From: Rathayibacter sp. VKM Ac-2857
Lineage (GTDB): Bacteria; Actinomycetota; Actinomycetes; Actinomycetales; Microbacteriaceae
NCBI RefSeq assembly: GCF_013205025.1
Contig: NZ_JABMLE010000001.1
Coordinates: 744,001-808,000, forward strand
Direction of reading: 5' to 3'
DNA length: 64,000 nucleotides
Position 1 is the first letter of the stretch; the number at the start of each line of letters is the position of its first letter. The notes under the pieces are model-generated. The model saw only the letters and a list, made by a program, of their open reading frames with translations, was not told the origin of the DNA and did not search any database. Made by a program: the position numbers and the translations under genes. Below are positions 1 to 8,383 of the stretch, piece after piece.

Positions 1-333
1 CAGGAAGGCGACGACCAGCCGGCGCGGGCCGAGCCGGTGCTCCGCGGCGATCAGCAGCGGCAGGAGCAGGAGCAGGACGAGCAGGAGAGCCGGCGGTCCG
101 GACGCGATCAGCAGACCGGTGACCGCGGCCCAGGGCCGGCCGCCGAGGACCGTGCCGGCGCTCGCGGCCCACCAGGAGCCGGTCTCCGCGCTCGCCGGGC
201 CGACGAGGGTGCCGGCGACCGCACTGGCGAGCAGGATCACCAGCGTCGTCGCGAACGCCGCGGGCGAGGAGCGCAGCACCGCGGCGAGGCGACGGGCGGA
301 GGTGCGGCCTCGCTTCAGGGACCACGACGGCAT
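1..333 (-). CDS. Membrane protein, N-terminal fragment (rhomboid-like domain of a DUF2156/LPG-synthase-type protein?)
   Basis: Open from an ATG at the right end to the window edge, giving 111 visible residues and no stop. A basic N-terminus (MPSWSLKRGRTSARR) is followed by a hydrophobic segment near residues 28-45, a WW motif, and two further hydrophobic stretches, the second very leucine-rich. It then reaches AAEHRLGPRRLVVAF, a basic turn typical of rhomboid-like membrane folds. Actinobacterial lysyl-phosphatidylglycerol-synthase-like proteins often begin this way, so that is my best guess, but the catalytic part lies outside the window. An AGGAG sequence precedes the ATG. The gene is divergent from accE. 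That it is a gene is fairly sure; the family is weak. Confidence 0.55.
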   Translation of the reverse strand, partial: MPSWSLKRGRTSARRLAAVLRSSPAAFATTLVILLASAVAGTLVGPASAETGSWWAASAGTVLGGRPWAAVTGLLIASGPPALLLVLLLLLPLLIAAEHRLGPRRLVVAFL

Positions 334-389
334 GCGGGAACACTCCTGTCCGGGACGGAACGGGCGTCGCTCCGGCGGCGTCCGGCGTC

Positions 390-439
390 AGCATAGCCAC
401 CGGCCCGGGCGCGGGACCGTGAACGGCATGCGGTACCGT
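390..439. promoter_or_regulatory. Divergent promoter region between the membrane protein and accE
   Basis: Two actinobacterial -10 hexamers face away from each other. TATGCT (390-395, minus strand) serves the leftward membrane protein. TACCGT (434-439, plus strand) lies 6 nt before the accE ATG, the spacing expected for a leaderless transcript. No clear -35 boxes are seen. Confidence 0.45.
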
Positions 440-445
440 CGCGGG

Positions 446-667
446 ATGAGCGCAGCCGACTCCGCACCCTCCGTCGTGATCACTACCCCGGGCCTGGACG
501 CGCGCGAGATCGCCGCCGTGACCGCTGTCGTCACTGCTCTCGCCGCGCAGTCGCACCCCGTCGCCGAGGTGCCGGTCGTCCCCAGCGGCGGCTGGAGCGA
601 CCGCGCCGCCGCGGTCCGCGCGCCGCTGCAGCCGGCGCCCGGAGCCTGGCGCTCCTTCTCCGGCTGA
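446..667 (+). CDS. accE: Acyl-CoA carboxylase epsilon subunit (AccE-like)
   Basis: A 73-residue protein. In actinobacteria the small epsilon subunit stabilises the complex of the biotinylated alpha chain and the carboxyltransferase beta chain of acyl-CoA carboxylases. Family hallmarks are visible: a short N-terminal beta segment (SVVITTPG), a helix of the type DAREIAAVTAVVTAL, then a GGWSDRAA turn and a terminal APGAWRSFSG, where epsilon subunits usually end in a W-R-x-S motif. The ATG at 446 is preferred over upstream starts because TACCGT sits 6 nt ahead, suggesting a leaderless mRNA. The alpha chain gene (accA) is 5.4 kb downstream and maf lies just before it. The beta-subunit gene is not in the window. 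Small size limits certainty. Confidence 0.72.
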   Translation: MSAADSAPSVVITTPGLDAREIAAVTAVVTALAAQSHPVAEVPVVPSGGWSDRAAAVRAPLQPAPGAWRSFSG

Positions 668-1058
668 GCGCCGGATCGGGCTCGGGCGGCCGGGGCGGGC
701 GCAGAACGTGAATCTTGTACCCCGATTAGTCCCCTAAAGTGCCGACTACCTGCCACTCCCGGTCCTGGGCATGATTATCCGTGTTAGGTGTTCACTCCTC
801 GGAGGGGGCATCGCCAAGCACTCGCCGACCAGGGTAAGCAGGCGGGTGTTTTGGGGGCGAGTGAGGGTGACATTCGGGTTGTCACCCTCACTCGGGGTTT
901 GACGGCGGGCTGGGCCCCCTCTTCGGAGGAGTGGACAGCCCGCCGCACTCTTTTAACCGGTGCTGCGTTCGGAACCGGCGCAGCGCTTCGAAACGAGCCG
1001 CGCTTTCCACGGGCGCCGCGCTCGCGCCGTCACCGGTGGCCCGCAGGGCCCGGGGCGC
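668..1058. other. Non-coding 391-bp convergent intergenic region with stacked inverted repeats
   Basis: No convincing ORF lies between the convergent accE and sensor-module genes. The first part (about 708-790) is unusually AT-rich for this genome. It is followed by nested inverted repeats: an imperfect outer pair (793-809 with 914-933), a perfect 15-bp hairpin (858-894) and a 10-bp pair (903-912 with 936-945) that would compete with the outer arm. The right end is degenerate GC-rich sequence. It may be a two-sided terminator plus a small RNA; nothing matches a riboswitch I know. Confidence 0.5.
858..894. terminator. Strong hairpin, probable bidirectional terminator
   Basis: A perfect 15-bp stem (858-872 with 880-894) closes a 7-nt loop between two convergent genes. 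There is no T-tract on either side, which is usual for terminators in high-GC actinobacteria. It could instead be the main stem of a small RNA. Confidence 0.5.
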
Positions 1059-2102
1059 TCAGCCCTCGAGCACACCCCGCTCGTCGCGGCGGATCTCGAC
1101 CCAGGCGTCGACCTCGTCGCCCGCGTCGTCCGAGCCGAGGGCGCCCGCGCTGCCGTCACCGGCGGTCCGCAGGCCCACCACCGTCACGGCGGAGGGCGAG
1201 TCGGCCGAGGCGGTGCGGACCACGACCCGGTCGACGCCCTCGCCGATCCCGCTGAGCGCGTGGGCGAGCTCGCCCAGGACGCGCCGGCTCTCCTCCTCGG
1301 TCGTCCGGTCCAGGCCGCCGTCGTCCAGCACCGAGACGGTCACGCCGCGGCGCCGCGCCTCCAGCACGAGCCGGCGGACCTCGTCGTCGAGCAGCCGCCT
1401 CCCCCGGATCTCGTCGCGGACGGACGCCTCCAGCAGGGCGCACTCGCGGCGCTCCTCGTCGCTCAAGCCGAGCGGGCTGGTGGCGATCCGCAGCAGCATC
1501 TCGGAGGCGATGGCGCGGGTCTGCTCGAGCCGCACCTCCCGCTCCGAGAGGTGCGCCTCCTCCGCCGCCCGCCAGGACGCGGCGGCCCGCTCGGCGGCCT
1601 CGAGCACGCGCGCCTCGGAGCCGGCGCGGCCGAGCTCGATGATCAGGAGCTGCGCGATGCCGACCCAGGCGATGCCGCCGACGACGCCGAGGGTGGCCAG
1701 GGCGACCGGGCCGGCCCAGACGCTCGTGTGCACGATCAGGAAGCCCATCCCGGTCCAGGCCGCCAGCGGGCGCCGGCGAGCGCAGACGATCGTCATCAGC
1801 GTGCCGACGGCCGCGATGTACCAGGTGGAGTAGCCGTTGGAGGCGCCGGGGTCCAGCGACGGCGAGACGAGCAGCGGCAGAGCCACCGCCACCCCCGCCA
1901 TCGCCCACGCGGTCACCGCGTGCATCCGCGTGGCCGAGCTCGGCAGGAGGGCGATCACGGTGGCGACGACGTAGAGGCCGACGGCGAGCAGATCGGCGGG
2001 CGTCGCGGGCGCGAGCCGGTACGAGAAGAAGGCGAGGACGACGTGGTAGAGCGAGAAGCCTCCGCCCAGCGCGTAGAGCAGCGGGCGCGGGTAGGCGATC
2101 AC
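1059..2102 (-). CDS. Sensor-kinase-like membrane protein with degenerate kinase region
   Basis: A 347-residue protein with about six hydrophobic segments in residues 5-165, then a helical linker (EARVLEAAERAAASWRAAEE) and a C-terminal domain that looks like a worn-down histidine-kinase ATPase fold. No phospho-acceptor histidine, N-box or G-boxes can be recognised. The GTG start overlaps the stop of the upstream histidine kinase by 4 bp (GTGA), so the two are translationally coupled. It forms a three-gene module with that kinase and a LuxR-type response regulator. It probably acts as an accessory sensor or heterodimer partner rather than an active kinase. The stimulus cannot be read from sequence. 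Confidence 0.65.
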   Translation of the reverse strand: MIAYPRPLLYALGGGFSLYHVVLAFFSYRLAPATPADLLAVGLYVVATVIALLPSSATRMHAVTAWAMAGVAVALPLLVSPSLDPGASNGYSTWYIAAVGTLMTIVCARRRPLAAWTGMGFLIVHTSVWAGPVALATLGVVGGIAWVGIAQLLIIELGRAGSEARVLEAAERAAASWRAAEEAHLSEREVRLEQTRAIASEMLLRIATSPLGLSDEERRECALLEASVRDEIRGRRLLDDEVRRLVLEARRRGVTVSVLDDGGLDRTTEEESRRVLGELAHALSGIGEGVDRVVVRTASADSPSAVTVVGLRTAGDGSAGALGSDDAGDEVDAWVEIRRDERGVLEG

Positions 2103-3310
2103 GAGCGGCTCCTCGCGGCGGGCCAGACGACGACGACCCGGGTTCCCTCGCCCGGGACGGTGTCGATCCGCGCCGAGCCCTGCACCTGGTGCACCCGGTC
2201 GAGGATCGAGAGCCGGATGCCGAGCCGCTCGCGCGGGACGTCGGCGAGGAGGAAGCCGCGGCCGTCGTCCTCGACGACCACCTCCACGGAGCACGCGGAG
2301 AGGCGCCCGCGCACCGAGCGCCGGACGGCGTCGCTCGGCCCCGCGTGCTGGACGCTGTTGGTCAGCGCTTGCCAGACCGCGCCGAGGACCGCCTCGGCGA
2401 CCGGCCGCGGCATCGTGGTCGTCCGCGGATCCGCGTCCTCGTCGACGACCACCTCGACGTCCGCGACGAACGTCGACGCCGCGTGCGACAGCTGGCGCTC
2501 GAGCAGCTCCAGCGGGACCTCCCCCGCGTCGAGGTCGGACTCCTCGTCCGGGAGCAGCACCGAGAGGGTCTTCCGCGCCATCGAGGACACCAGCGCCCGC
2601 TCGGCGCCGGACTCGGCCGTCGCCGCCGCGAGCAGGGTCGCGAGCACGTTGTCGTGCACGAGGGCGTCCACCTCGACCCGCTCGACCTCGCCGGCGTGCT
2701 GGCGCATGGCCCCCTCGTACTGCTCCATCGCGGTCCGCTGCGCGCGGTCGACCGCGTCCGCCGACTGGCGCAGCACGGCGATCAGCACCAGCATCACGAA
2801 GCCGACGATGCCGACGTAGACGGCGTCGAGGGCCGCGCGGGTCGGCGAGGCGCCGCCGCCCGAGGGCAGCACGCGGAGGATCCCGAACAGGGCCGTCGTG
2901 ACGAAGGCGTAGGCGATCGCGAGCCGCAGCGGCGCGACGATCGTGCAGAAGGCCGTGCCGATGGTCAGCAGGTACCAGATCCACGGCGTCTCCTGGGGGA
3001 CGGCGCCGGTGCGGATCGTCAGCGGCCAGGTGAGCAGGGCGAGCAGGAGCGACGCGGCCACGACGGCTCCGCTGTGCTGCGTCCCGCGGCGGAGCATCGC
3101 CGTGGCCACCGAGGCCGCGAGCGCCCCGAAGACGACGACCAGGACCGGCCAGGCGACCTCGGGCCGCAGGACCGGCAGCTGGCCGAGGATCGGCGGGACG
3201 GTCTGCAGTGCGAAGCCGAAGCCGAAGAACGAGACGACCGTGCTGATGATCCGGTCGATGCGCTCGCGGTTCGCGGGCGCCCGCGCGGGGACGACCTCAG
3301 CGGCCGGCAT
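2099..3310 (-). CDS. Two-component sensor histidine kinase (NarL/DesK-type)
   Basis: 403 residues. Residues 20-180 carry about six membrane segments, followed by a dimerisation helix with H219-D220 in LVHDNVLATL. The catalytic ATPase domain has an N-box (VWQALTNSVQHA, 312-323), a G1 box (EDDGRGF, 347-353) and a G2 box (GEGTRVVV, 387-394). This is the kinase type that phosphorylates LuxR/NarL-like response regulators, and such a regulator lies directly upstream, overlapping by 14 bp. The downstream gene is a kinase-like partner lacking these motifs. The signal is unknown; the large membrane domain suggests an envelope or membrane cue. Confidence 0.88.
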   Translation of the reverse strand: MPAAEVVPARAPANRERIDRIISTVVSFFGFGFALQTVPPILGQLPVLRPEVAWPVLVVVFGALAASVATAMLRRGTQHSGAVVAASLLLALLTWPLTIRTGAVPQETPWIWYLLTIGTAFCTIVAPLRLAIAYAFVTTALFGILRVLPSGGGASPTRAALDAVYVGIVGFVMLVLIAVLRQSADAVDRAQRTAMEQYEGAMRQHAGEVERVEVDALVHDNVLATLLAAATAESGAERALVSSMARKTLSVLLPDEESDLDAGEVPLELLERQLSHAASTFVADVEVVVDEDADPRTTTMPRPVAEAVLGAVWQALTNSVQHAGPSDAVRRSVRGRLSACSVEVVVEDDGRGFLLADVPRERLGIRLSILDRVHQVQGSARIDTVPGEGTRVVVVWPAARSRS

Positions 3311-3983
3311 CGCCGTCGTCCGGATCGATGCCCGGGAGGATGCCGTCCTCGACGGCGCGGCGCAGCAGGTCGACCTTCGTCGGCGCCGGCCGGCCGATCT
3401 CGACGTACTTGTCGCGGATCCGGTCGAGGTACTCCTTGGCCGTCGAGACCGAGATCTGCAACCGGTCGGCGACCAGCTTCAGCGGCAGACCGGAGGCGTA
3501 GAGGTGCAGGACGTCGCGCTCGCGCCGGCCGAGCACCGCGCGGGCGAAGTCGTCGTCGGCGTCGATCGCGGAGGCCCACTCCAGGTTGTTCAGCACCTCG
3601 CCGCGGGCGACGGTGCGGATGGCCGCAATCACCGTCGACATCGGCGAGGACTTGGGGATGACTCCGGCCGCCCCCGCCGCGAGCGCCTCGCGCACGGCGA
3701 CCACGCGGTCGGCGATGCTGTGCACGAGGACGGCCGCGCCGCGCACCTGGCCCCACTTGACGTTCGCGGTGATGCTCGAGCCGTCGTTCAGCGAGAGGTC
3801 GAGCACCAGCACCTCGATCTCGGAGCCGCCGAGCACCTGCTCGAGCGCGCGCACCGTCTCGGCCGCGGCGACCACCTGCATCCCCGCGCCCTCGATCGCG
3901 GCGGCGACACCGAGCCGGACGGACTCGTGGTCGTCGACGATGGCGACGCGCACCCTCGGGGAACCGGCGGACTCAGCGATCAT
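3297..3983 (-). CDS. LuxR/NarL-family response regulator
   Basis: 228 residues. The N-terminal receiver domain has the acidic pair D17-D18 (VAIVDDHE), the phospho-acceptor D62 (VLVLDLSL) and the conserved K111 (IPKSS). The C-terminal helix-turn-helix spans about residues 155-205 (RRERDVLHLYASGLPLKLVA). A GATGGAGA ribosome-binding site lies about 8 nt before the ATG. TAGCAT at about 4004-4009 on the minus strand is a possible -10. It is the first gene of a leftward three-gene operon with the kinase and kinase-like membrane protein. Target genes are not evident. Confidence 0.88.
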   Translation of the reverse strand: MIAESAGSPRVRVAIVDDHESVRLGVAAAIEGAGMQVVAAAETVRALEQVLGGSEIEVLVLDLSLNDGSSITANVKWGQVRGAAVLVHSIADRVVAVREALAAGAAGVIPKSSPMSTVIAAIRTVARGEVLNNLEWASAIDADDDFARAVLGRRERDVLHLYASGLPLKLVADRLQISVSTAKEYLDRIRDKYVEIGRPAPTKVDLLRRAVEDGILPGIDPDDGDAGR

Positions 3984-4023
3984 CGGTGGTCTCCATCGGG
4001 CTCATGCTAGCGACGCGGCGCGG

Positions 4024-5328
4024 TCAGCCGGCGCGGCGCACGAGGCGGGCGACGGCCTCCACGTGCGAGGTGTGCGGGAAGAGGTCGAAGCCGTCGAGCC
4101 GCTCGAGCTCGTAGCCGCCCGCGGTGAGCGCGCCGACGTCGCGGGCGAGCGCGACCGGATCGCAGGCGACGTAGACCAGCTGTGCGGGCGCCAGCTCGAC
4201 GAGCGCGTCGGTGACGGCGCGACCGGCTCCCGCCCGCGGCGGATCGAGGACGACGGTGGCGGCCCGCCAGCGCTCGCGCTCGCGGGCGTCGGCCTGGGCG
4301 AGCGCGTCGCGGAGGTAGCGGTCGACCCGGGCGGTGACCGCGCGCGCCCCGGGCTGGTCGGCGAGGTTCTCCAGGGCGTGCTCGGTGGCGCGCGAGTCGC
4401 TCTCGACGCTGGTGACGCGGACGCCGGCGCCGAGGTGGTCGGCGAGCGCCGCGGCGAGCAGCCCGACGCCGCCGTAGAGGTCGTGGTTCGCGGCGCGGAC
4501 GTCGGCGAGCGCGGGATCGACGGCGGCCTGGACCGCGTCGAACAGGGTCGCCGCGGCTCCGCGGTGCACCTGCCAGAAGCCGGAGCGGTCGACGCGGAAG
4601 GTCCGGTCGGCGACGAACTCGGAGACGACCGTGCGGTCCCTCCTGGCGCGCTTGTCGGAGGGGTCGTGCACGAGGACGGCCGCGCCGTCGGAGCCGGCGG
4701 CGTCGACCAGGTCGACGACCGAGCCGGGGGCGAGGCGCTGGTCGAGCGGGGCGGCGGCCGAGGAGGCGGCGGTCGCGAGCGGGAGGCCCTCGACGTCGAC
4801 GACGTGGTGACTGCGGGCGGCGTAGGGCCCGACGCGGCCGGAGTCGTCCACGTGCAGGCGGTTGCGGGTGCGCCAGCCGAGGCCGCCGGACTCGTCGTCG
4901 CCCGCGACCGGCGCGACGACGACGTCGACCTCGCGTCGGGCGAAGCAGGAGAAGGAGTCGATGAGCACGGCGCGCTTGAGCTCGCGCTGGTACGCGAGCG
5001 CGGCGTGGCCGAACTCGGCGCCGCCGACCCGCTCCTCGGGCCGCCGGTCGATGCCGGCCTGCGCCCAGACGTGCTCGACGCGGTGCGGCGAGGCCAAGAG
5101 GACCTCGAGCGCCTCGCCGCGCCAGAAGCTGTCGTGGCGGACCTCGCTGATGCGCGCGCGGACCCGCTCGCCGGGGAGGACGTCCGGGACGAAGACGACG
5201 CGGCCCTCGTGCCGGGCGACGAAGACGCCGCCGTGGGCCACGTTGCTAATGTCGAGCTCGATCTCGGTCCCGAGTGCTCCGCCGGTCTCCGCGGCCGGGT
5301 CGGACGTTCGGGCCGGAGTCTGTGCCAT
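4024..5328 (-). CDS. TrmA/RlmD-type class I RNA (uracil-C5) methyltransferase
   Basis: 434 residues. The N-terminal 60 residues form a TRAM-like RNA-binding barrel (ELDISNVAHGGVFVARHEG, VLPGERVRA). A central domain and a C-terminal Rossmann fold follow, with the SAM loop LYGGVGLLAAALADHLG. The family motif DPPRAGAG comes next, with the nucleophilic cysteine at C389 in YVACDP. The enzyme methylates a uracil C5 in rRNA or tRNA through a cysteine adduct. A four-cysteine iron-sulphur motif, present in some members, is not seen. Which RNA is modified is uncertain. It is convergent neither with maf nor the regulator: it diverges from maf with only 44 bp between starts. Confidence 0.85.
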   Translation of the reverse strand: MAQTPARTSDPAAETGGALGTEIELDISNVAHGGVFVARHEGRVVFVPDVLPGERVRARISEVRHDSFWRGEALEVLLASPHRVEHVWAQAGIDRRPEERVGGAEFGHAALAYQRELKRAVLIDSFSCFARREVDVVVAPVAGDDESGGLGWRTRNRLHVDDSGRVGPYAARSHHVVDVEGLPLATAASSAAAPLDQRLAPGSVVDLVDAAGSDGAAVLVHDPSDKRARRDRTVVSEFVADRTFRVDRSGFWQVHRGAAATLFDAVQAAVDPALADVRAANHDLYGGVGLLAAALADHLGAGVRVTSVESDSRATEHALENLADQPGARAVTARVDRYLRDALAQADARERERWRAATVVLDPPRAGAGRAVTDALVELAPAQLVYVACDPVALARDVGALTAGGYELERLDGFDLFPHTSHVEAVARLVRRAG

Positions 5329-5372
5329 CCGTCGAGCATCCCACAGCGTGGGCCCGATCGCAGGGAGCCCTC

Positions 5373-5999
5373 GTGCGCCTCTACCTCGCCTCCACCTCCC
5401 CCGCCCGGCTCGCGCTGCTGCGGGCCACCGGGATCGAGCCCGTGGTCGTCCCCTCGGCGGTCGACGAGCCCGCCGCCGTCGCCCGGGCCGAGCAGGAGCG
5501 CGGAGCCGCGCTGGACGCCGACGCGACCGTGGCGCTGCTCGCCCGCGCCAAGGCGACGGCCGTCCTCGGGCCGGAGATCGACGGCCTCGTCCTCGGCGGC
5601 GACTCCGCCTTCGTGCTCGACGGCGTCGTGCACGGCAAGCCGCACGAGCCCGAGCGGGCCCGCGCGCGCTGGCGGGCGCAGCGCGGCCGCACCGGGCGCC
5701 TGCACTCCGGTCACTGGCTGATCGACCACCGCGGCGGGCGGATCGTCGCCGAGACCGGAGTGGTCACCTCCACCGCCGTCTCCTTCGCCGCGGACATCGA
5801 CGACGACGAGATCGACGCCTACGTCGCGACCGGCGAGCCGCTCGAGGTGGCCGGCGCATTCACGATCGACGGGCGCGGCGCCGGCTTCATCACGGCCGTC
5901 GAGGGCGATCCGTCGACGGTGATCGGGATGTCCGTGCCGGCGCTGCGCTCGCTCGTGCGCGAGCTCGGGGTCGCCTGGCCGTCGCTCTGGAACCGCTGA
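5373..5999 (+). CDS. maf: Maf family nucleotide pyrophosphatase
   Basis: 208 residues. Maf proteins hydrolyse non-canonical or pyrimidine nucleoside triphosphates to the monophosphate and pyrophosphate, a house-cleaning activity. The N-terminus RLYLASTSPARLALL carries the family S-x-S/T-x-x-R motif. Other landmarks are AKATAV, LVLGGDSAF (the catalytic acidic residue) and HGKPHEP. The GTG at 5373 follows CAGGGAG at a good distance and puts the S-x-S-x-x-R motif near residue 8, as usual, so longer starts are rejected. It lies just upstream of accA, the arrangement known from Mycobacterium tuberculosis, where maf sits between accE5 and accA3. Confidence 0.88.
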   Translation: MRLYLASTSPARLALLRATGIEPVVVPSAVDEPAAVARAEQERGAALDADATVALLARAKATAVLGPEIDGLVLGGDSAFVLDGVVHGKPHEPERARARWRAQRGRTGRLHSGHWLIDHRGGRIVAETGVVTSTAVSFAADIDDDEIDAYVATGEPLEVAGAFTIDGRGAGFITAVEGDPSTVIGMSVPALRSLVRELGVAWPSLWNR

Positions 6000-6090
6000 G
6001 GCCGGTTCTCCTCCCGGCCCTTGTGCGGAACCGACGAAGCGCTCGCTCTTCTTTGTGGTGAGCCGCGCCGGGCATCCGCGAGGCGCCCTC

Positions 6091-6096
6091 TAGGGT
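6091..6096 (+). promoter_or_regulatory. -10 box for a leaderless accA transcript
   Basis: TAGGGT lies 8 nt upstream of the accA ATG and no Shine-Dalgarno sequence intervenes. Confidence 0.5.
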
Positions 6097-6104
6097 TGGG
6101 GACC

Positions 6105-7865
6105 ATGCCAGGTATCACGAAGGTGCTCATCGCCAACCGAGGCGAGATCGCCGTCCGCGTCGTCCGGGCCGCCCGCGACAGCGGCATCGCCTCCGTCGCC
6201 GTCTACGCCGACCAGGACCGCGACGCGGTGCACAGCCGCCTCGCCGACGAGGCCTACGCCCTCGGCGGGACGACCAGCGCCGAGACGTACCTCGTCATCG
6301 AGAAGCTGCTCTCGGTCGCCCGCCGCTCCGGCGCCGACGCCGTGCACCCCGGCTACGGCTTCCTCGCCGAGAACGCCGACTTCGCCCGCGCCGTGATCGA
6401 CGCCGGGCTGATCTGGATCGGCCCGTCGCCGGAGGCCATCGAGCGCCTCGGCGACAAGGTCTCGGCCCGCCACGTCGCCGAGAAGGTCGGCGCTCCGCTC
6501 GCCCCCGGCACCCTGAACCCCGTCTCGGGCGCCGCCGAGGTGCTCGAGTTCGTCGACCAGCACGGGCTCCCCGTCGCCATCAAGGCGGCCTTCGGCGGCG
6601 GCGGCCGCGGCCTGAAGGTCGCCCGCGAGCGCGACGAGGTCGAGGAGATGTTCGCCTCGGCCACCCGCGAGGCGATCGCCGCCTTCGGCCGCGGCGAGTG
6701 CTTCGTCGAGAAGTACCTCGACCAGCCGCGCCACGTCGAGACCCAGTGCCTCGCCGACTCGAGCGGGAACGTCGTCGTCGTCTCGACCCGCGACTGCTCG
6801 CTGCAGCGCCGGCACCAGAAGCTGGTCGAGGAGGCGCCCGCGCCGTTCCTCACCGACGAGCAGAACACCGAGCTGTACCGCGCGTCGAAGGCGATCCTGC
6901 GCGAGGTCGGCTATGTCGGCGCCGGCACCTGCGAGTTCCTGATCGGCAAGGACGGCACCGTCTCCTTCCTCGAGGTGAACACCCGCCTGCAGGTCGAGCA
7001 CCCCGTCTCCGAGGAGGTCACCGGGATCGACCTGGTCCGCGAGCAGTTCCGCCTCGCCGAGGGCGGCCTGCTCGACTACGAGGACCCGCAGCCGCGCGGC
7101 CACTCCTTCGAGTTCCGCATCAACGGCGAGGACGCCGGCCGCGGGTTCCTGCCCGCCCCCGGCCCCGTGCACGTCTTCAAGGCGCCCGGCGGACCGGGCG
7201 TCCGCGTCGACTCCGGCGTCGTCGCCGGCGACGTGATCTCGGGCTCGTTCGACTCCCTGCTCGCGAAGCTGATCGTCACCGGCGCCACCCGCGCCGAGGC
7301 GCTCGAGCGCTCGCGCCGCGCCCTCGCCGAGTTCGAGGTCACCGGCCTGCCGACCGTGCTGCCGTTCCACCGCGCCATCGTCGACGACCCGGCCTTCGCC
7401 CCCGCCGGCGACGAGCCGTTCTCGATCTACACCCGCTGGATCGAGACCGAGTTCGACAACACCATCGAGACCTGGAGCGGCGAGCCCGGCGCGATCGACG
7501 GACCGGCCGCGCGCCAGAGCGTCGTCGTCGAGGTCGACGGCCGCCGCGTCGAGGTCACCCTGCCGAGCGACCTCGTCGGCTCCGGCCCCTCCCGCGGTCC
7601 CGCCGCCGCCGCGCCCAAGCGCCGCGGCTCCGCCTCCGTCAGCACCGTCACCGGCGACTCCGTCACCGCGCCGATGCAGGCGACGATCGTCAAGGTCGCC
7701 GTCGCCGAGGGCGACACCGTCGTCACCGGCGACCTCGTCGTCGTCCTCGAGGCGATGAAGATGGAGCAGCCCCTCACCGCCCACAAGGACGGCGTCGTCC
7801 GCTCCCTGAACGCGGAGGCCGGCACCACGGTCTCCTCGGGCCACGTGCTGTTGTCCATCTCCTGA
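6105..7865 (+). CDS. accA: Acyl-CoA carboxylase alpha chain (biotin carboxylase + biotin carrier)
   Basis: 586 residues, the usual length of actinobacterial AccA3-type chains. The N-terminal biotin carboxylase domain begins with [14 protein letters not shown]. The ATP-grasp loop is GGGGRGLK (about 164-171), and the active-site stretch [21 protein letters not shown] is intact. The C-terminal biotinyl domain ends with EAMKMEQP, where K552 is the biotin attachment lysine. The protein uses ATP and bicarbonate to carboxylate biotin, feeding malonyl-CoA or longer acyl-CoA carboxylation for lipid synthesis. The stop codon is embedded in a terminator-like hairpin belonging to a dispersed repeat. The beta-subunit partner is not in the window. 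Confidence 0.96.
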   Translation: MPGITKVLIANRGEIAVRVVRAARDSGIASVAVYADQDRDAVHSRLADEAYALGGTTSAETYLVIEKLLSVARRSGADAVHPGYGFLAENADFARAVIDAGLIWIGPSPEAIERLGDKVSARHVAEKVGAPLAPGTLNPVSGAAEVLEFVDQHGLPVAIKAAFGGGGRGLKVARERDEVEEMFASATREAIAAFGRGECFVEKYLDQPRHVETQCLADSSGNVVVVSTRDCSLQRRHQKLVEEAPAPFLTDEQNTELYRASKAILREVGYVGAGTCEFLIGKDGTVSFLEVNTRLQVEHPVSEEVTGIDLVREQFRLAEGGLLDYEDPQPRGHSFEFRINGEDAGRGFLPAPGPVHVFKAPGGPGVRVDSGVVAGDVISGSFDSLLAKLIVTGATRAEALERSRRALAEFEVTGLPTVLPFHRAIVDDPAFAPAGDEPFSIYTRWIETEFDNTIETWSGEPGAIDGPAARQSVVVEVDGRRVEVTLPSDLVGSGPSRGPAAAAPKRRGSASVSTVTGDSVTAPMQATIVKVAVAEGDTVVTGDLVVVLEAMKMEQPLTAHKDGVVRSLNAEAGTTVSSGHVLLSIS

Positions 7866-7978
7866 GCCGCTCCCTGCGCGGCTCAGCGCGGTCGGCCCGT
7901 TCACGTGGTGCGTTCCGCAGAGCGTCCTGCGTCGCGCTGCCGAGAAACGCTGGCACGCGTTTCTCGGACTAGCGCTCT
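7863..7978 (+). repeat. Family B dispersed repeat, with terminator-like hairpin at accA stop
   Basis: Begins with the hairpin TGAGCCGC-7 nt-GCGGCTCA (7863-7885), which contains the accA stop codon. It continues through GCGCGGTCGGC and TTCCGCAGAGCG to a second hairpin, CGAGAAACGC...GCGTTTCTCG (7941-7966). Related copies lie at 8384-8501 (inverted), 17843-17960, 17977-18072 and 27371-27482. Confidence 0.75.
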
Positions 7979-8013
7979 CCCTGAGGCCGCACCGCTCCGG
8001 ACTGCTCCTCCAT

Positions 8014-8164
8014 ATGCTGGTCGAGTAGCCGCGCAGCGGCGTATCGAGACCCTCCCTCGACCAGCAGTGCGGTTGAACGCCGCTCCCACCACCACAGCCG
8101 ACGCCCTGCCCCGGGCGGAGCCGGATCTCGATACGCGCGCTCCGCGCGCTACTCGATCACCATG
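8014..8164. repeat. REPIN-like paired palindrome (family A)
   Basis: Two inverted half-elements flank a spacer. The left half (8014-8051) reads ATGCTGGTCGAGTAG then an imperfect GC palindrome then GTATCGAGAC. The right half (8123-8164) is its near reverse complement, ending ACTCGATCACCATG. The same layout recurs at 8208, 27588, 27717, 27961, 28112 and 42570. Confidence 0.8.
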
Positions 8165-8207
8165 AGCGGCCGACGCGCGACCGCAGGAAACCACGTCGCA
8201 GCCACCT

Positions 8208-8349
8208 CATGCTGGTCGAGTAGCCGCGAAGCGGCGTATCGAGACCCGCCCACCGATCTGCCCCGCCACCGCCGCACACCCTGACAGCTCCAGTCCCCTG
8301 CCTGGGCGGATCTCGATACGCGCGCTCCGCGCGCTACTCGATCAGCATG
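8208..8349. repeat. REPIN-like paired palindrome (family A), second copy
   Basis: The left half (8208-8246) begins CATGCTGGTCGAGTAG. The right half (8308-8349) ends CTACTCGATCAGCATG. It lies 44 bp after the previous unit, so two units sit in tandem between the convergent accA and lpdA genes, bracketed by inverted family B elements. Confidence 0.8.
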
Positions 8350-8383
8350 GGACGGTCACCGCCGGAGCCGCTCGCCCGCAGGG

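Noticed and set aside
668-1058. Known riboswitch (cobalamin, c-di-GMP, c-di-AMP, SAM)
   Set aside because: No conserved core of these classes was recognised, and both flanking genes end here, so there is no downstream gene to control.
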